The notes under the pieces are model-generated. The model was not told the DNA's origin and searched no databases. It was given only the letters and a program-made list of their open reading frames with translations. A stretch of DNA of 64,000 bases from Veronia nyctiphanis (GTDB taxonomy: Bacteria > Pseudomonadota > Gammaproteobacteria > Enterobacterales > Vibrionaceae), in contig NZ_PEIB01000001.1 in the NCBI RefSeq assembly GCF_004116385.1, positions 310,001 to 374,000 of the forward strand, in the 5' to 3' direction. How positions within the stretch are numbered: position 1 is the first letter of the stretch; every line of letters begins with the position of its first letter. A program made the position numbers and the translations under genes. Shown piece by piece: positions 27,809 through 39,610 of the stretch.

Positions 27809-28980
27809 TTAATGGACTGGATTAGCGTTATCCAAGCCGCCAGCACCTAAGAACCAATTAAACAAGCAGTTTTTCAAATCTCCGAGATGTTCAGGACCAA
27901 CAAGCGCCAGACCTAAGTCTTTCGCTCTTGTAACATCATGGTGTCGAAGCGGACGGAAACTGACTAACATCGCTCTTGCTTGAAGGCCGCCCAGCAAGTC
28001 ACGCAAAGATTCAAGCTTGTAGAGGGTATCATCGCCATCGTTTGACATGCTTTTCGTTTTGCATTCGATAATGTGCAGCTTGTTATTCACAACAGTCGCG
28101 ACGTCTAGTTCGTTGCGTACTTCAATATCACCAATCTTGCGATAGACCTGTACGCCCAGCGAGTTATCCTGAATGGTCAACAGTTCGTGCTGGATCTCGC
28201 CGACCAAATAGTGCACATAACATTCAAGCCATTCACCGTTTGCGAAGCGGCGTGCTTCTTCATTAGCAAAGCAAAGAACACCTCTGTTGTAGCTGGCAAG
28301 CTCTACGTCTTTTAAATCATCAATCAGCATCGCCAATTCACGGTAGCCTTGCTGCTTTTCAGATAATTCGACATCCAGTTTCTGCTCTTTACGGCAAGTG
28401 GTCGCGAGATAGTTGAGGGTAGCAAGTCCCGGCCCCAATTCTTGAGCATTACCCGCCCATTTCTCGCCAAGATATTTCACCTTCTTGTCGAGTGATTGAA
28501 CGATGGTTTCGTCCTGCAATTCACTTCTTGCGCCAAACAACGTGAGGTAGTCATTGATGCCGATATGGTCCTCAACCTGTTGGTGCTTTTTGCTGTCAGG
28601 ATAGAGCCAGCAGAGTTCATCACTGAATGGTTCGATGACATAAATATGCCACCCGTATGAGCGGAAAACCTCATAGGCTGACAACAGACGGTGTCTTAAG
28701 CCACAACTGGCGTTGAAGAAAACCTCATCTCCACGATCTTTGAGCTTTTCGCCAGCGAGTGAATGGAGGACTTGATATCTGAGATGCTGACATTGGAGGG
28801 AATTTGAAAAAATTCACTGTCGATGCCTTTTGGAGTCAGTATATCGGTGAAGCGGGTAAATTGCTGTTTTTGCTCGGCAGTTCCGATCAAAATGAGCTTA
28901 TCGACATCGTCCTTTTGATGTAAAACGGCGGTGATAAGCCTCACTGGATCGTTATCAATAATACCAACATGAACTGACAT
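27809..28980 (-). CDS. CARF-domain nuclease of the Card1/VC1899 (DUF1887) family, frameshifted in this sequence
   Basis: The N-terminal ~140 residues form a CARF-type ligand-binding domain ('MSVHVGIIDNDPVRLITAVL', then 'FFNASCGLRHRLLSAYEVF'). The C-terminal half is a PD-(D/E)xK nuclease with 'RNELDVATVVNNKLHIIECKTK' supplying the Asp and the Glu-x-Lys. The whole sequence is closely like V. cholerae VC1899 as I recall it. Card1/Can2 relatives are switched on by cyclic tetra-adenylate and cut single-stranded nucleic acid in type III CRISPR immunity. No CRISPR or cas gene is in this window. The two frames meet near 28751; one base restored in 'CTGGCGAAAAGC' gives 'LAEKLKDRGDEVFFNASCGL'. The repaired length is about 390 residues. 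Confidence 0.9.
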
Positions 28981-29350
28981 AACTTCTCCATCTGAATGCT
29001 GCTAACTGTCCGCCTGAGCCTGAATTGTAGAACACTGCTATTTCTGGACTGGCAGGATGGAAAGTAAGTGCATGAATCTTTAGATTGATTGAATTTTCTA
29101 ATATCGGGTCAATATTCCGCTTAATCAAGTACCTAACTGAATTTTTATCTTTAATTGACACAAATTTACTCAGTGATGGATGTTTTTTCTCTAATTACCC
29201 TAAAAATCTTCAAAAAGTTACCTAGTCTTAAGTATGCATAAATGTTTCATATCCCTTTCATTCATTAGGGATATGCGTGGTGTTTTTGGGCTGAGGCTCT
29301 CTGTTTTCGAGTGCAAATTATTGGTAATAACACTGAGGTGAGCTGGCGGC
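28981..29350. other. Intergenic region upstream of the giant repeat-protein gene
   Basis: This 370-base, AT-rich region separates divergent genes and has no convincing ORF. It contains a 9-bp inverted repeat at 29248-29275, and GAGGTGAG before the ATG at 29351. The giant gene therefore seems to have its own promoter here, although I cannot mark -35 and -10 boxes with confidence. Confidence 0.4.
29248..29275 (+). repeat. Inverted repeat in the leader of the giant gene
   Basis: CATATCCCT (29248-29256) and AGGGATATG (29267-29275) are perfect arms around a ten-base loop, followed by GTGTTTTTGGG. It may be an operator or a weak hairpin in the 5' leader, about 75 bases before the start codon. Confidence 0.5.
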
Positions 29351-32300
29351 ATGTATGGCCTTGACCATGAGCCGACTTTACATGTTTTAAACTGCGCGGG
29401 TAAAGCCTATTTGCTTACCTGCGACGGATTCGTTATTCCAGCATCTCAGGGCATCGGGTTGGACGCAGGGCATGTATTGATGACGGGGGTAGGCAGCAAC
29501 ATTACTGCCACGCTCAACGGTACCTGCTATGAAATTGACCAACAGTCTATAGCCTGTATTAATTTCCTCGACAGAGAGGCGCATGGCGCTGAGCTCTCAA
29601 TAACCGACCTGATGGTCGATTTTGATCCGCAGAAGCTCAATTCCGATGTGGCATTCGATATTGATGTGGTGTCGATTCAAAAGATGGTCATAGAGGGGAT
29701 CGATCCCACATCCAGCTTCGTTTCATCCGCCCATAAAATGAAAGCGGGTGTCAACGGAGGATTTATTAATGCTGTTGATATTATTGAGCAAGATGGACAG
29801 GTCTTTACATCAACAGAAATGGGGGCGGTTCTACCGGATGAATGCTGCAGTGACGTCCAAGATTCCCCGGAAGTATCAGTTGCCATATCCCAAGAAACAG
29901 ATGCCTACAGCGAGGCTGCTGAAAGTGTAATGGAACAAAGCATGGTTAATTCGGAAATAATGGCGGATGAATTCAACGAAAACATGCCTGCGCAGAGCAG
30001 TGATTACAGCGACGGCAACATCCAGAAAGAGTTGGAGACACCAATGATGACGGACGTTAGTGAAAGCATGAACGCTTCTTCTTTAGTCCTTAGCCAATCT
30101 ACGACCGTTGACGATGGTTCGATCGGCTTAATGCCGGGGTCTATGCAGATTGCCTCTGATTCACTCATTCCGTTTCAGTTTGCGCTAAACGGACTGTCAG
30201 TGGGCGGTGAGTCGATATCAATCAGCCTAATGTGTGGTTTCGACGCGGAAAGAAATGGTTATTTCTCTCTCTGCGGTTTTTTGAATGCAGAGAAAGTGAT
30301 CGAGTTTACTGCGGTGACTGCTTTTGATGCCAATTCACTTATCATAAATGGCACGCTCTCAAGTTTTACTCAGCTTGATGAGTATGAAAGTGCTGATGGA
30401 AATATCTGCATTGTCGGGGATTCGGTCACCTTTACATTACCTCTTCAAATGCTGGACGGGGGCAGCCATGTTCATCCGGTCAGTTTCGCCGTCTCTAACG
30501 TACAGCTTTCACAGGAATCTGAGCTATCCAAACAGGAGGCTGTGACTGAAGGTGAATCGGAACTGCCATCTGAAGGACTGGAAGTGTATGCTTCGCAAGA
30601 GCAACCCAACGAGGAAATTGCATCAGCCGATGATGTAACTTCAGTGCCTGAAGCCCCCGTAACTGCTTCTCAGGAAACTGTTGTGTTTTATTCTGACATG
30701 CTCGCGTCAGCTTTATCAAGTGTGACCTGCTATGCCATGCCTGTTCTGGTCGATACCTCGATTCCTGGTTTGCTCAGTTTGTATCTCGATGATGCTGATG
30801 GCCGCATTGCGGTGCTGGATATTACACCTGTGCGTTGCAACGACGGACAAACGTATGACTACGAGTCCACCCAACACCAGAAGGTCGATGTTGTGACGGG
30901 CGAAGAGTGGTTTGCTTTACCATTTATGCTTGAAGATGCGACATCAGGAACGAGCAGACCTTATCAGTTGTCGATTGCCGTTAATCAAGGCGATCATGCA
31001 CCTGACCTGAATCTATCATTTGCACCCGCAGAGCCTATTGCGGACCCAATGGGCGAGCCCATGACTGATACAGTCACAGAGGTGGTTGCTGATTCTTCGC
31101 CAAACGAAATGGAAATGCCTGTTGAGCCAGATGTGATGGCTGAACCTGCGGTAACGGCAGACGAAGCACCCGCAGCAATGCAAGGTCCGGTGGGCGAGGA
31201 ATCTGTGGTTTTCGACCCCAACATGCTGGCGTCAGCACTGTCTACTGTTACCTGTTACACCATGCCTGTGCTGGTGGATACCTCGATTCCGGGCTTAGTG
31301 AGTTTATATCTCGATGATGCAGATGGTCGCATCGCGGTGTTGGACATTACGCCAGTACGCTGTAATGACGGGCAAAGTTATGACTATGAATCAACCCAGC
31401 ATCAAAAAGTGGATATTACGACGGGTGAAGAGTGGTTTGCGTTGCCATTTATGTTGGTGGACTCCGCCACCGGAGCCAGCAGGCCTTACCATTGCGTTGC
31501 CATTTATGTTGGTGGACTCCGCCACCGGAGCCAGCAGGCCTTACCAGCTTTCTGTCGCCGTCAATCAGGGAGACCATGTCCCCGATTTGAACCTTTCCAA
31601 CCCTCCGGCTCCAGTTTTTGATGGCGGCGAGCCGTCAACAGATACCCAAGCGTCCGGTTCAGTCGATGAAATAGCAGCTGACGCGACAGACACATCTACC
31701 GCAGCGGCTGATTCTCAGGTTGTCAGTTTTAACGTTGAACATGTAGCGTCTGCTATTGCGAGTATGACCTGTTACACCATGCCATTACTGATTGATACCA
31801 GTGTATCTGGCACGCTCAGCCTGTATCTGGATGATGCAGATGGCAAAATTGCAGTGATGGATATTACCCCTGTTGCTTGTGGTGATGGGTTAAGTTTCGA
31901 TTATCGCCTTGTTCAACAGCAAAAAGTGGACATGGCCGATGGATCTTCACAGATTACCCTGCCTTTTGATCTCAACAACTTGAGTACAGGTGAAGTGTGG
32001 CCGGGGCAACTGACCGTCGCGGTAAATCAGGGCGATCATGAACCCGAACTCGCTGCGGCGGCTGATGAGATTAGCCAATCTGACCCAGTAACAGAAACCA
32101 TTGAACAACAAATTCAGCCAGCAGCTGATCCCCAACCCTCTACTGAACCTGAAGAGCTTGCAGCCAGCTCACCGTTAGAGCCGTTTGCTCCAGCTTCTCA
32201 ACCTGTTTTACTGAATGTTCCATCTGCGCCAGCGCAAATCACTCCGGCTACACCAACCTTGCTATCTCAGATTCTCGCCGAGTGTGTTCAACAAAGTGGT

Positions 32301-35300
32301 GCGTTGAGTGGGCAATCAATGACATTCAAACTCGAACCTGAAAGTGGCATATTTTTCGGCGGAGGTATCTTTAATCATCGAGGAAACTGGCAGTTGAGCG
32401 ATGCCGTGTCCTTCTCTGAGGTCATGTTTGCGGCAGAAGAGGGCTTTGAAGGGACGTTAAGCCTTTCGATTTCGGTCGGCGCTGAAAATGAGGGTAGCGA
32501 TACAACCGTTGATATCGAAATCATCGTAGGTGACCCACAGGAGGGGGCGACAGATAACGAGGGTGAACAGACAATCGTCTCCCTTGCCGACAAAATTTCA
32601 ATAAGCGGTTCAGCAGAAGCGATGGGTGATGAATCTCTCTTTGTCAGGGTATTTAGCCTTCCAGAGGGAGCGAGGTTACAAGCGCGAGATGTGGCTTCCA
32701 ATGAGGTCACTCTGCTGTCAGATCAAGACAGAGTTTCGTCTGAAAACATCTGCCAGTTAGAAATTGCAGGACCTATGTCACTGCCAGCTAGCTTTAGCAT
32801 TATGGTTGAAGGGATTGTAAACACCTCATCAGAAAGCGGTATAGAAGAGCGCATACTGCCCGCGCAGTCACTTCAGGTAGATATCAATCCATCACCTGAA
32901 GCAATGGGGATTGAAATGACCTCCACCGTTGTCGAGATGCCCGAGCCAGAAACATCCCCCCTTGAATCCGCTGACAGCGGTGAATCCTTTGCAAACGAAC
33001 CCACTCAGTTACAAAGCGATGAGGTGGAGCAGGAGATGCCCACTGAAACGTTGATAGCGGAACAGCCCCTTGCAGAAACGATGAGCGAGGAAACGCCTTG
33101 CATGGATGAGGTCAATAACGCTCTGACGTCACCTATTGCAGAGGAGAGTGACATTGCCGTTCCTGATGAGCCAGTGATTGAAGAGGTTCCTGTGTCGGAC
33201 TCTCTAGCTGATGCCAGCATGATATCTGAAGAGGCATCACCGGAGCCTGACCCGTTGGTTGTAGCAGTCGAAACAAACGAGCAGGATGCTGTCATCGAAC
33301 AAGATATGACACCAACGGTACATGAGGCGGTGTGTTTTGATCCTGATGTTGTCAATGCTGCGTTGTCCGGTGTGACCTGCTACACCATGCCACTACTGAC
33401 TGATACGAGTGTTCCGGGAACACTTAGCCTGTATCTTGATGATCCTGATGGTCGAATCCCTGTTATCGACCTTACGCCAGTCGCACTTGCGGACGGGGTC
33501 AGTTTTGATTACGAAATGACGCAGCACCATAACGTTGACTGCGCCAACGGTGAAGACAATATTCTGTTTTCCTTCAGCCTCATTAACGAGGCAACAGGCG
33601 CTATTCGTCAGGCAAGTATCAGTGTGGTAGTGAATCAAGGCGATCACACTCCTGATTTGTCTCAGGCCTCCATACCACAACCAGCGCCAGTGGCTGAAGA
33701 CATGCCAATGCCTGATATGTCTTCAGCCGAGTCCGACAATGACGTTCAAAGTGTAACTGAGTCGCCCATCACCAATGAGATGGAGGCTGGCGAGATGGGA
33801 GTAGCAAACGCGACTACCGACGCGCCACAGGAAATGTCATCACCGCACAGTGCGCCTGATATGCAGGCGATTCAAGCTGATTTATCAGCGAATGGAATCG
33901 TGCCACTGGATTTCTCTGAGATCCGGCGTCAACTGGCGAATATCATGATGTCCGGTATCACGGATATGCCTTCGATGATCGTGACGCATTTTCATGAAGA
34001 AGATATGTTTGTTCTGGTGTCTGACCATGGTGAGCAGCAGGATATTGAACTCAACTTTATTGGTTGGGCTGAAGACCAAACGGGTATGTCAGTGGCTCAG
34101 TTTGGCTTTGATTTAACCATGCTTGATGCGGGTCATATTTACCTTCGTTTATCTCCGCAAAGTTCCGCAGAAACCGTTTCTATTCATGCGCAGCTGTTTG
34201 GTAGCGATGGCAGTCCGATCTATCAGGGACAAATTGTTTCGCAATCTGAAAGCGATGGCGCGATGCCAGAGCCTATGGCAATGTCTGCGGCGTCGGACCA
34301 GACTGTGGCTGCTAGTGATGCCGAAGCCAATGGTCAGGAGGAAGTGAGGGTTGCGAGGGGAGGCGATGTTACACTCGCGTCGCTGCTGGTGAAATGTGAA
34401 GGCATTGCCGATATTAGTATTGTTAAAAGCGCAATGTTGTTCGTCGACTACTCAAAAGGGGCGTTTGGTTTACCTTCCGGCAACTACAGCAATGTATTTC
34501 TTGCCTCGTTGGCCGATGAGATCACGTTTATGCCAGAGAAGGGCGTTCGCGGCGAACTTGAAATAAAAGCCTTGATCACGTTACAGGATCCGACGTCGAC
34601 AGATTATAGAACGCTGAAAGACAACATTGTTCTGGATTTAGATGCGATGGGAGCTCAGTCTGTCTCATTTGATAGTGAACCACTGGACAATGCGGCATCT
34701 GAGGCGTTGACCGAACATATCGAACCTGCCCCGCAAATGGCTGAACAAGCACCGGAACAGGAAGATGCAACTATGCCGTCTGCTTCGCCAGAGCTGGAAA
34801 TAGCGCCGGAAATGCCACCAATGAACGAAGATATGCCCCTTCCAGAAAATGAGATGCCAGCGCAGGAAATGGCGACCACTCCGATAATGGAGAACCAAGA
34901 GAGTGTCGAATCTGTTCAGGATGACTCGCCGATGATGCCTCCTGAAGATAACCCTCTCGAATCACCAAATATGCCAGAGATGAATGCAGCGCCGCAGATG
35001 CCTGATGATCAACCGGAGGGCGACAACATATCGCCTGAGGTCGATAGCTCACACGTTGGTCAAAGCGAAGATACGGTATTGACGACACTGCATCTTGATA
35101 ACAGTGATTACCCACAAATCAATGTGACCTTAGCGGCGGGTATCGATGCACAGCTTCGCATCACTGAGCAGGTTCCGGGCGTGACTGCAACTGGCGATGG
35201 AAACAATGTATTGGTGCTGACGGGAAGTGTTGAATCCATCAACACGCTGCTAGAAAAAGGTATTTCCTGCCATCACGGTTCACAAGACGGCGTGGCAATG

Positions 35301-36401
35301 ATCATCACCCGGGCAACCCCTCAGGGTCGCTCACTCGAACTGGCAGAGTTGTCATCTGGTGGATACCTCAAAGCAACAATAGTGACGAATCGTTCTATTC
35401 CGATCCCTGTTGTTGGTTTGCTGGAATCAATGGTTGACCAACTGGATATTGTTACCAGCCTGACAATCTGTGGCCTTGGTGAAACCAGCAAGCTGGTGGA
35501 TGCGCAGGGAAATCTGGTTGGCTCGCACTATGGTGACGGTACATGGACAGTGAACCTAGAAAATGCAGCGGTGGACAATCTCTATATTGCTTTGACAGAT
35601 CAACCAAAGCGCGTTGTGGAAATTCGGGCCATGGCCGGCGAAGCAACGCTAGCTTCTATTAATGCGTTTTTCAGGGTAACAGATGCTGAAGTAGGTGCAT
35701 CAACACTGGAGGAAGAGATGATGCAGAGTGATAGTGGTTCAGACAATGCCTCATCGGGAGAAAACGTCGAAATCATCGAAAACTTTAATATCGGCGTTGA
35801 TGTCATAAACCTGCGGCGTGACTTTGTGTCCGAGGGGCGTTTTACCTTCACCCAGCTTGCCAACAGACTCGATATTCAGCAGGTTGGCGACGATACCCGA
35901 TTACAGATTTTCGATATAAATGCCAATTTACAGCGAAGCGTTGTCCTCAAAGGCCGTCCACTGAGTGCCATGCTTGGTATAGATTGTCAGAGCATGACTC
36001 AAGACGAGATATTGGAGTCTATGTTGATGTCAGGACAGTTGGCGGTATTTGGCAATGACACTGACTCTTTCGCACCCGAGCCTGTTGTCGAAGTAAACAA
36101 TGCACAAACACAGCATATCGAAATTCAACTTGGGGGTTTTTGCGACCTTTCAACCCTGCTGCCTGCCAGTATTTGTGGCCAACACTCAGTTGAAGTGCTT
36201 CGAGACTATGTGCGACCGGAAATCACAGATACAGGGATCATTCTGCATGTCTCTTCTTCTGCAGGTGGTGAAACAATGAGTAACGTTGCGTTGGATAATA
36301 TTACGCTGGCTGAGCTTGGGTTAGATGACACCGCAACGGGTGCGGATATTCTTCAAAGCCTGTTGGCGAGAAACGCATTGGTACTCGAACCGCAGGCGTG
36401 A
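29351..36401 (+). CDS. Giant acidic repeat protein, adhesin/type-I-secretion-like (frame broken by a 55-bp duplication)
   Basis: Removing one copy of the 55-bp duplication at 31437-31546 yields a single frame of 2331 codons. Residues 1-75 ('HVLNCAGKAYLLTCDGFVIPA', 'LDAGHVLMTG') and about 100-165 ('EGIDPTSSF', 'GGFINAVDIIEQDGQVFTSTEMG') resemble the N-terminal retention module of LapA-type adhesins. A long Glu/Pro/Met-rich region with four ~110-residue repeats follows. Near the end 'IENFNIGVDVINLRRDF' and two copies of an 'L..LG.D..T..DILQSLL' element resemble type-I secretion C-terminal modules. No Sec signal peptide, no RTX nonapeptides and no T1SS genes are seen. A surface or secreted adhesin-like role is inference. 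Confidence 0.8.
30680..31009 (+). repeat. Protein repeat R1 of the giant gene
   Basis: Encodes about 110 residues from 'VVFYSDMLASALSSVTCYAMP' to 'NQGDHAPDL'. It carries the two conserved cysteines ('VTCY' and 'PVRCNDG') and the 'LSLYLDDADGRIAVLDITP' core. Confidence 0.9.
31205..31589 (+). repeat. Protein repeat R2 of the giant gene (contains the 55-bp duplication)
   Basis: Nearly identical to R1 in protein sequence ('VVFDPNMLASALSTVTCYTMP' to 'NQGDHVPDL'). Without the extra 55 bp it is exactly 330 bases, the same as R1. Confidence 0.9.
31437..31546 (+). repeat. Exact 55-bp tandem duplication that shifts the reading frame
   Basis: Bases 31437-31491 and 31492-31546 are identical, starting TTGCGTTGCC and ending CAGGCCTTACCA. 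As 55 is not a multiple of three, the second copy throws the frame by +1 and would truncate the protein at 31619-31621. Deleting one copy restores one frame of 2332 codons (stop included). Confidence 0.97.
31719..32051 (+). repeat. Protein repeat R3 of the giant gene
   Basis: Encodes 'VVSFNVEHVASAIASMTCYTMP' to 'NQGDHEPEL', with 'LSLYLDDADGKIAVMDITP' and the second cysteine in 'PVACGDG'. More divergent from R1 and R2 than they are from each other. Confidence 0.88.
33330..33659 (+). repeat. Protein repeat R4 of the giant gene
   Basis: Encodes 'VCFDPDVVNAALSGVTCYTMP' to 'NQGDHTPDL'. The second cysteine is lost here ('PVALADG') while another appears in 'VDCANG', suggesting the pairing partner may have moved. 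It is separated from R3 by about 1.3 kb of other sequence. Confidence 0.88.
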
Positions 36402-36469
36402 TTGCTCTTCTTGACCATGAGGCGTCAAGCAGGCAATCTGCATGCATTATGTGTCTTGGAAATGAATAA

Positions 36470-37209
36470 ATGAAAACGCTTTTCGCACATCGCGGAATGT
36501 CAGCACTCGCCCCTGAAAATACGCTCTCCGCTTTTGCGGAAGTAAAAGAATACGGGCTTGGTTGGGTAGAGTGTGATGTGGATGTTCTTGCCGATGGTAC
36601 TGTGGTCATTTCCCATGATGACACCTTAGATCGTTGCACCAACCGGACTGGCTCCCTCTATGCACTCACCAAAAACGATTTGCCCGGCATTGATGCTGGC
36701 AGTTGGTTCGGTGACAATTTTGAGGATGAACCTTTACCTACATTCAGCCAGTTTATTGATCTCGTCAATGAACATCAGCTCAACATAAATGTTGAAATAA
36801 AATCATGTGCCGCAGGCTGGCCGATGACTCTTACATTACTCGACGGAGTCATTGAGGGGCTGAATAAACTGTCACCCGACCTCAAGTTATTAGTCTCCAG
36901 TTTTAACCACCTGGCCCTGGCCGAGTTTAAGCGGCGATCACCCAAGACTGACGTTGCTTGTCTGTTTGAAGATGATTATACCGATGACGATTGGCGTTCA
37001 ACCGCGGAAGCGTGTGAAGCAACTGCGATTCACCTGAGCAACCAAGCTTGAGCCAGCAAATGGTGGCTGATATCAAAGAAGCGGGTTATCAGCTGAATGT
37101 TTACACAGTGAATGATCTCGCCAGAGCAAACCAACTATTTAACTGGGGTGTGGACGGCATTTTTACCGACGTGGGACACTTGTTTCCTTCCCGTTATCGA
37201 CAATTCTAA
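36470..37209 (+). CDS. ugpQ: Glycerophosphodiester phosphodiesterase, UgpQ type (frameshifted in this sequence)
   Basis: The enzyme splits glycerophosphodiesters into glycerol-3-phosphate and an alcohol. The cytosolic protein lacks a signal peptide. It has 'FAHRGMSALAPENTLSAF', 'VECDVDVLADGTVVISHDDTLDRCTN' and 'NVEIKSC', the GDPD metal and catalytic residues (HR, ENT, ExD, HD). The frame stops at 37049-37051. One base restored near 37045 ('AACCAAGCTTGAG' to 'AACCAAAGCTTGAG') gives 'NQSLSQQMVADIKEAGYQLNVYTVND'. This includes the C-terminal 'GVDGIFTDVGHLFP' block, ending at 37209. The repaired length is about 246 residues, as for UgpQ. The gene is alone and closed by a hairpin. Confidence 0.9.
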
Positions 37210-37213
37210 ATAT

Positions 37214-37231
37214 TGGGGTCTTTTGACCCCA
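37214..37231 (+). terminator. Short hairpin after ugpQ
   Basis: TGGGGTC and GACCCCA pair around TTTT, followed by TTTAT. A modest intrinsic terminator. Confidence 0.6.
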
Positions 37232-37279
37232 TTTATCTGTCCAAATTAGCTTTTCTTTCTGGCTGAAGATAAATCAACA

Positions 37280-39453
37280 TCAAGTACGTGATGTGTTAAG
37301 TGCCTTGGTATTTAAGCTACCAATAAGGGAGTGCAGCTCAGGCACTATCCGTTCAATAAGATGAAGCTGCCGGAGGATAAACTCGGCAGAATCCGAGACA
37401 TCATCCAATTCTCGCCATGTTGTTTTATTCTCCCTCCACGCAATGTCATCGGGCGCTACATCAGGAAAATCAATCTCGCAATCAGCCGATTCAAGCCGTC
37501 GATAACATGCTGATGGGCAATATCGATAGTGTCTAGTAGTGCCTCACTTTCTATCGATTGTCTATGCGCGCCAATCGCCGAAATGTAACCCAGCATCGCG
37601 TTGGTCAAACACAGGAAGCGGAAGCCTTCATCTGTTGCCGTCCGGTAGCGACCGGGTTCGGCCAACATGTTACTCATCGCCGTTGTCAGTTGAGCATCTT
37701 TGTTATGGGCATTGCGCCGGATAATGCGATATTCCATGCTGTCCTGCTTACCGCCCTGATACTGGCTGATCACTTTTCGTAGGTATTCACAGTTGGCGTT
37801 GAGGGTGTCCGACATAATGCCTCTGAGCCTGTGTGCCTGCCAATCAGGTAATATATAACGCACGGCAATGGCTGCGATAATGCAGCCAGCCAGTGTGTCT
37901 GTCATCCTTGGCAGCATCACCGCAAAGCCATGTCCGAGCTGATTAAATGACATCAGAACAAATAAGGTAATGCAGGTCGTCGACAAGGTGTAATGGGTGA
38001 TCCTGAAGGCGAAAAATAGCATACCGAAAACCACCATCAGCACCAGTTGCCCTTCTGGGTCTGGAAACAACGCCATGAGCGGCAATCCGGCGGCGAGACC
38101 AGATACGGTGCCAAATATCCTGTCGGTCAGTTTGCTTCGCGTCGCAGCATAGTTAGGTTGGCAGACAAACAAGGTTGTGAGCATTAACCAATATCCTTGC
38201 TCAAGTTGAAAACCTTGGATAACGCCATATCCGACCGTTAATGCCAGCGCAAGCCGAACACCATGCCGGAATAAAAGTGCTTTGGGCGTCAGTTGTGCCC
38301 TGATGCGATAGAACTTTTCTTTCAGACCGTGTGCTTCAAAGTCAGCCAACTGTTTGTCATCGTTGTTCTCAGGAGAGACAAAGTGTGCATTGGTAACGTT
38401 GTTAAGTTGACTCTCTACGGTCTCAAGGTTCTTAAAAAGGTAATCAACTTGAGCAAGTAATGCTTTGTCTGTGTTTTTGTTATTGGCCTTAATATGTTCG
38501 ATGGCAATCGCCAGCTCATTCAGCAAGCGCTGATTCGTTTTGGGGTGTTCATAAGGCACAGCCAGCTTAACCGACTCAGCAATGGCCAAGCAGGCTTTGG
38601 CTTGCTCTTGCATCAGTAAACGGACACGGAACAGTAGGTCACTGTGGAAAAACGCCTCATACAGGTCAGCATATAAATAATGCGATGAACTGATGCGTTC
38701 ATGAATGTCCTGCGCAATAAAGTAGGCCTGAAGTAGCGTTGATGTGCTGTTGTTTGAGGCTGAACGGCGGGTGCGGCTCAGCAAGGCTGATTTTGCGAGA
38801 TTGAGTGCCTTAACAACATTGCTGTTCTGGTTTGCCAGTTTCAAACGTGTGTGTTGAGGGTTGGGTTCACTGGTTGGCAGAAACAAATCAGATTTGTGGT
38901 TAAAGTATTTTCCGAGCTCAAGAAATATGCTCGATAGATGATGCTGTACCGGCTGGAGAGGCCAGATCGCCAGCCAGATTAATGAGATCAGCCCGTACCA
39001 GCTGGCGCCAGCCATCAAAAGCGTGGGTTGCAGCAGTGTTTCGCCATCTTCCACACTTAACATGGTGTAAACCGCGATCATCAATGATGCGAAAGCGATC
39101 GTTGCATAGCGGCTACCAATAGCGCCAAGCATAATGAACACAAAGGTCGAGCAAAATAAACCGACGGCAAAAATCAGCGGATAAGGGAAGAGCACTGACA
39201 CTGATAGCGTTGCAACGGTAAAACACACAAGCGTCACGGCCAGAGACTTAAATCGGCCTGACAGGCTGTCATCCGTTTCTGCTAGTGCCGAAGCAATAAC
39301 ACCGAGCACCAGCGGGTTTATCGCTTCGATAGCGTCTTGCCACCAACAAGCAAGAACAATCGAGCTTAGAGCGATAAAAACACGGACACTGTAGTTAATT
39401 CTGCTGTTTGACCAATAATGACGAAATTTGTGCTGCTTCTGTTGCGGATTCAT
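37280..39453 (-). CDS. yccS: FUSC-family inner-membrane protein, YccS/YhfK-like (3' frameshift in this sequence)
   Basis: The protein has two blocks of membrane helices (residues about 20-170 and 385-520) separated by a long cytoplasmic helical region, the FUSC/YccS layout. Signature stretches include 'GYWLMLTTLFVCQPNYAATRSKLTDRIFGTVSGL' and 'ADTDDSL'-like 'ALAETDDSLSGRFKSL'. Relatives are related to aromatic-acid efflux pump components, but YccS itself has no proven substrate. The frame ends at 37456 with 'IARLIFLM'. One base restored near 37482 gives 'LNRLIAEIDFPDVAPDDIAWREN' and extends to a stop at 37280, for about 724 residues, close to YccS's usual length. Symbol by similarity. Confidence 0.85.
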
Positions 39454-39610
39454 TAGGGTTCCGAACGATTTCTTTTATTGCCTTAAGTTACCAGAAACCG
39501 TTAATTTGTGTGCCACATATCAATAAAAAATCGATAATTCATTCAGATACCATGAGAAAAGCCTTAAATACTGCTATTCTCGCAGCAAACCAAGCAGTTG
39601 CAGTATTCCT

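Noticed and set aside
27809-28980. A CRISPR locus around the CARF nuclease
   Set aside because: I looked on both sides for repeat-spacer arrays and cas genes and found none within the window.
29351-36401. RTX toxin or RTX adhesin
   Set aside because: No glycine-rich nonapeptide calcium repeats and no toxin domains are visible; only the end modules resemble type-I secretion substrates.
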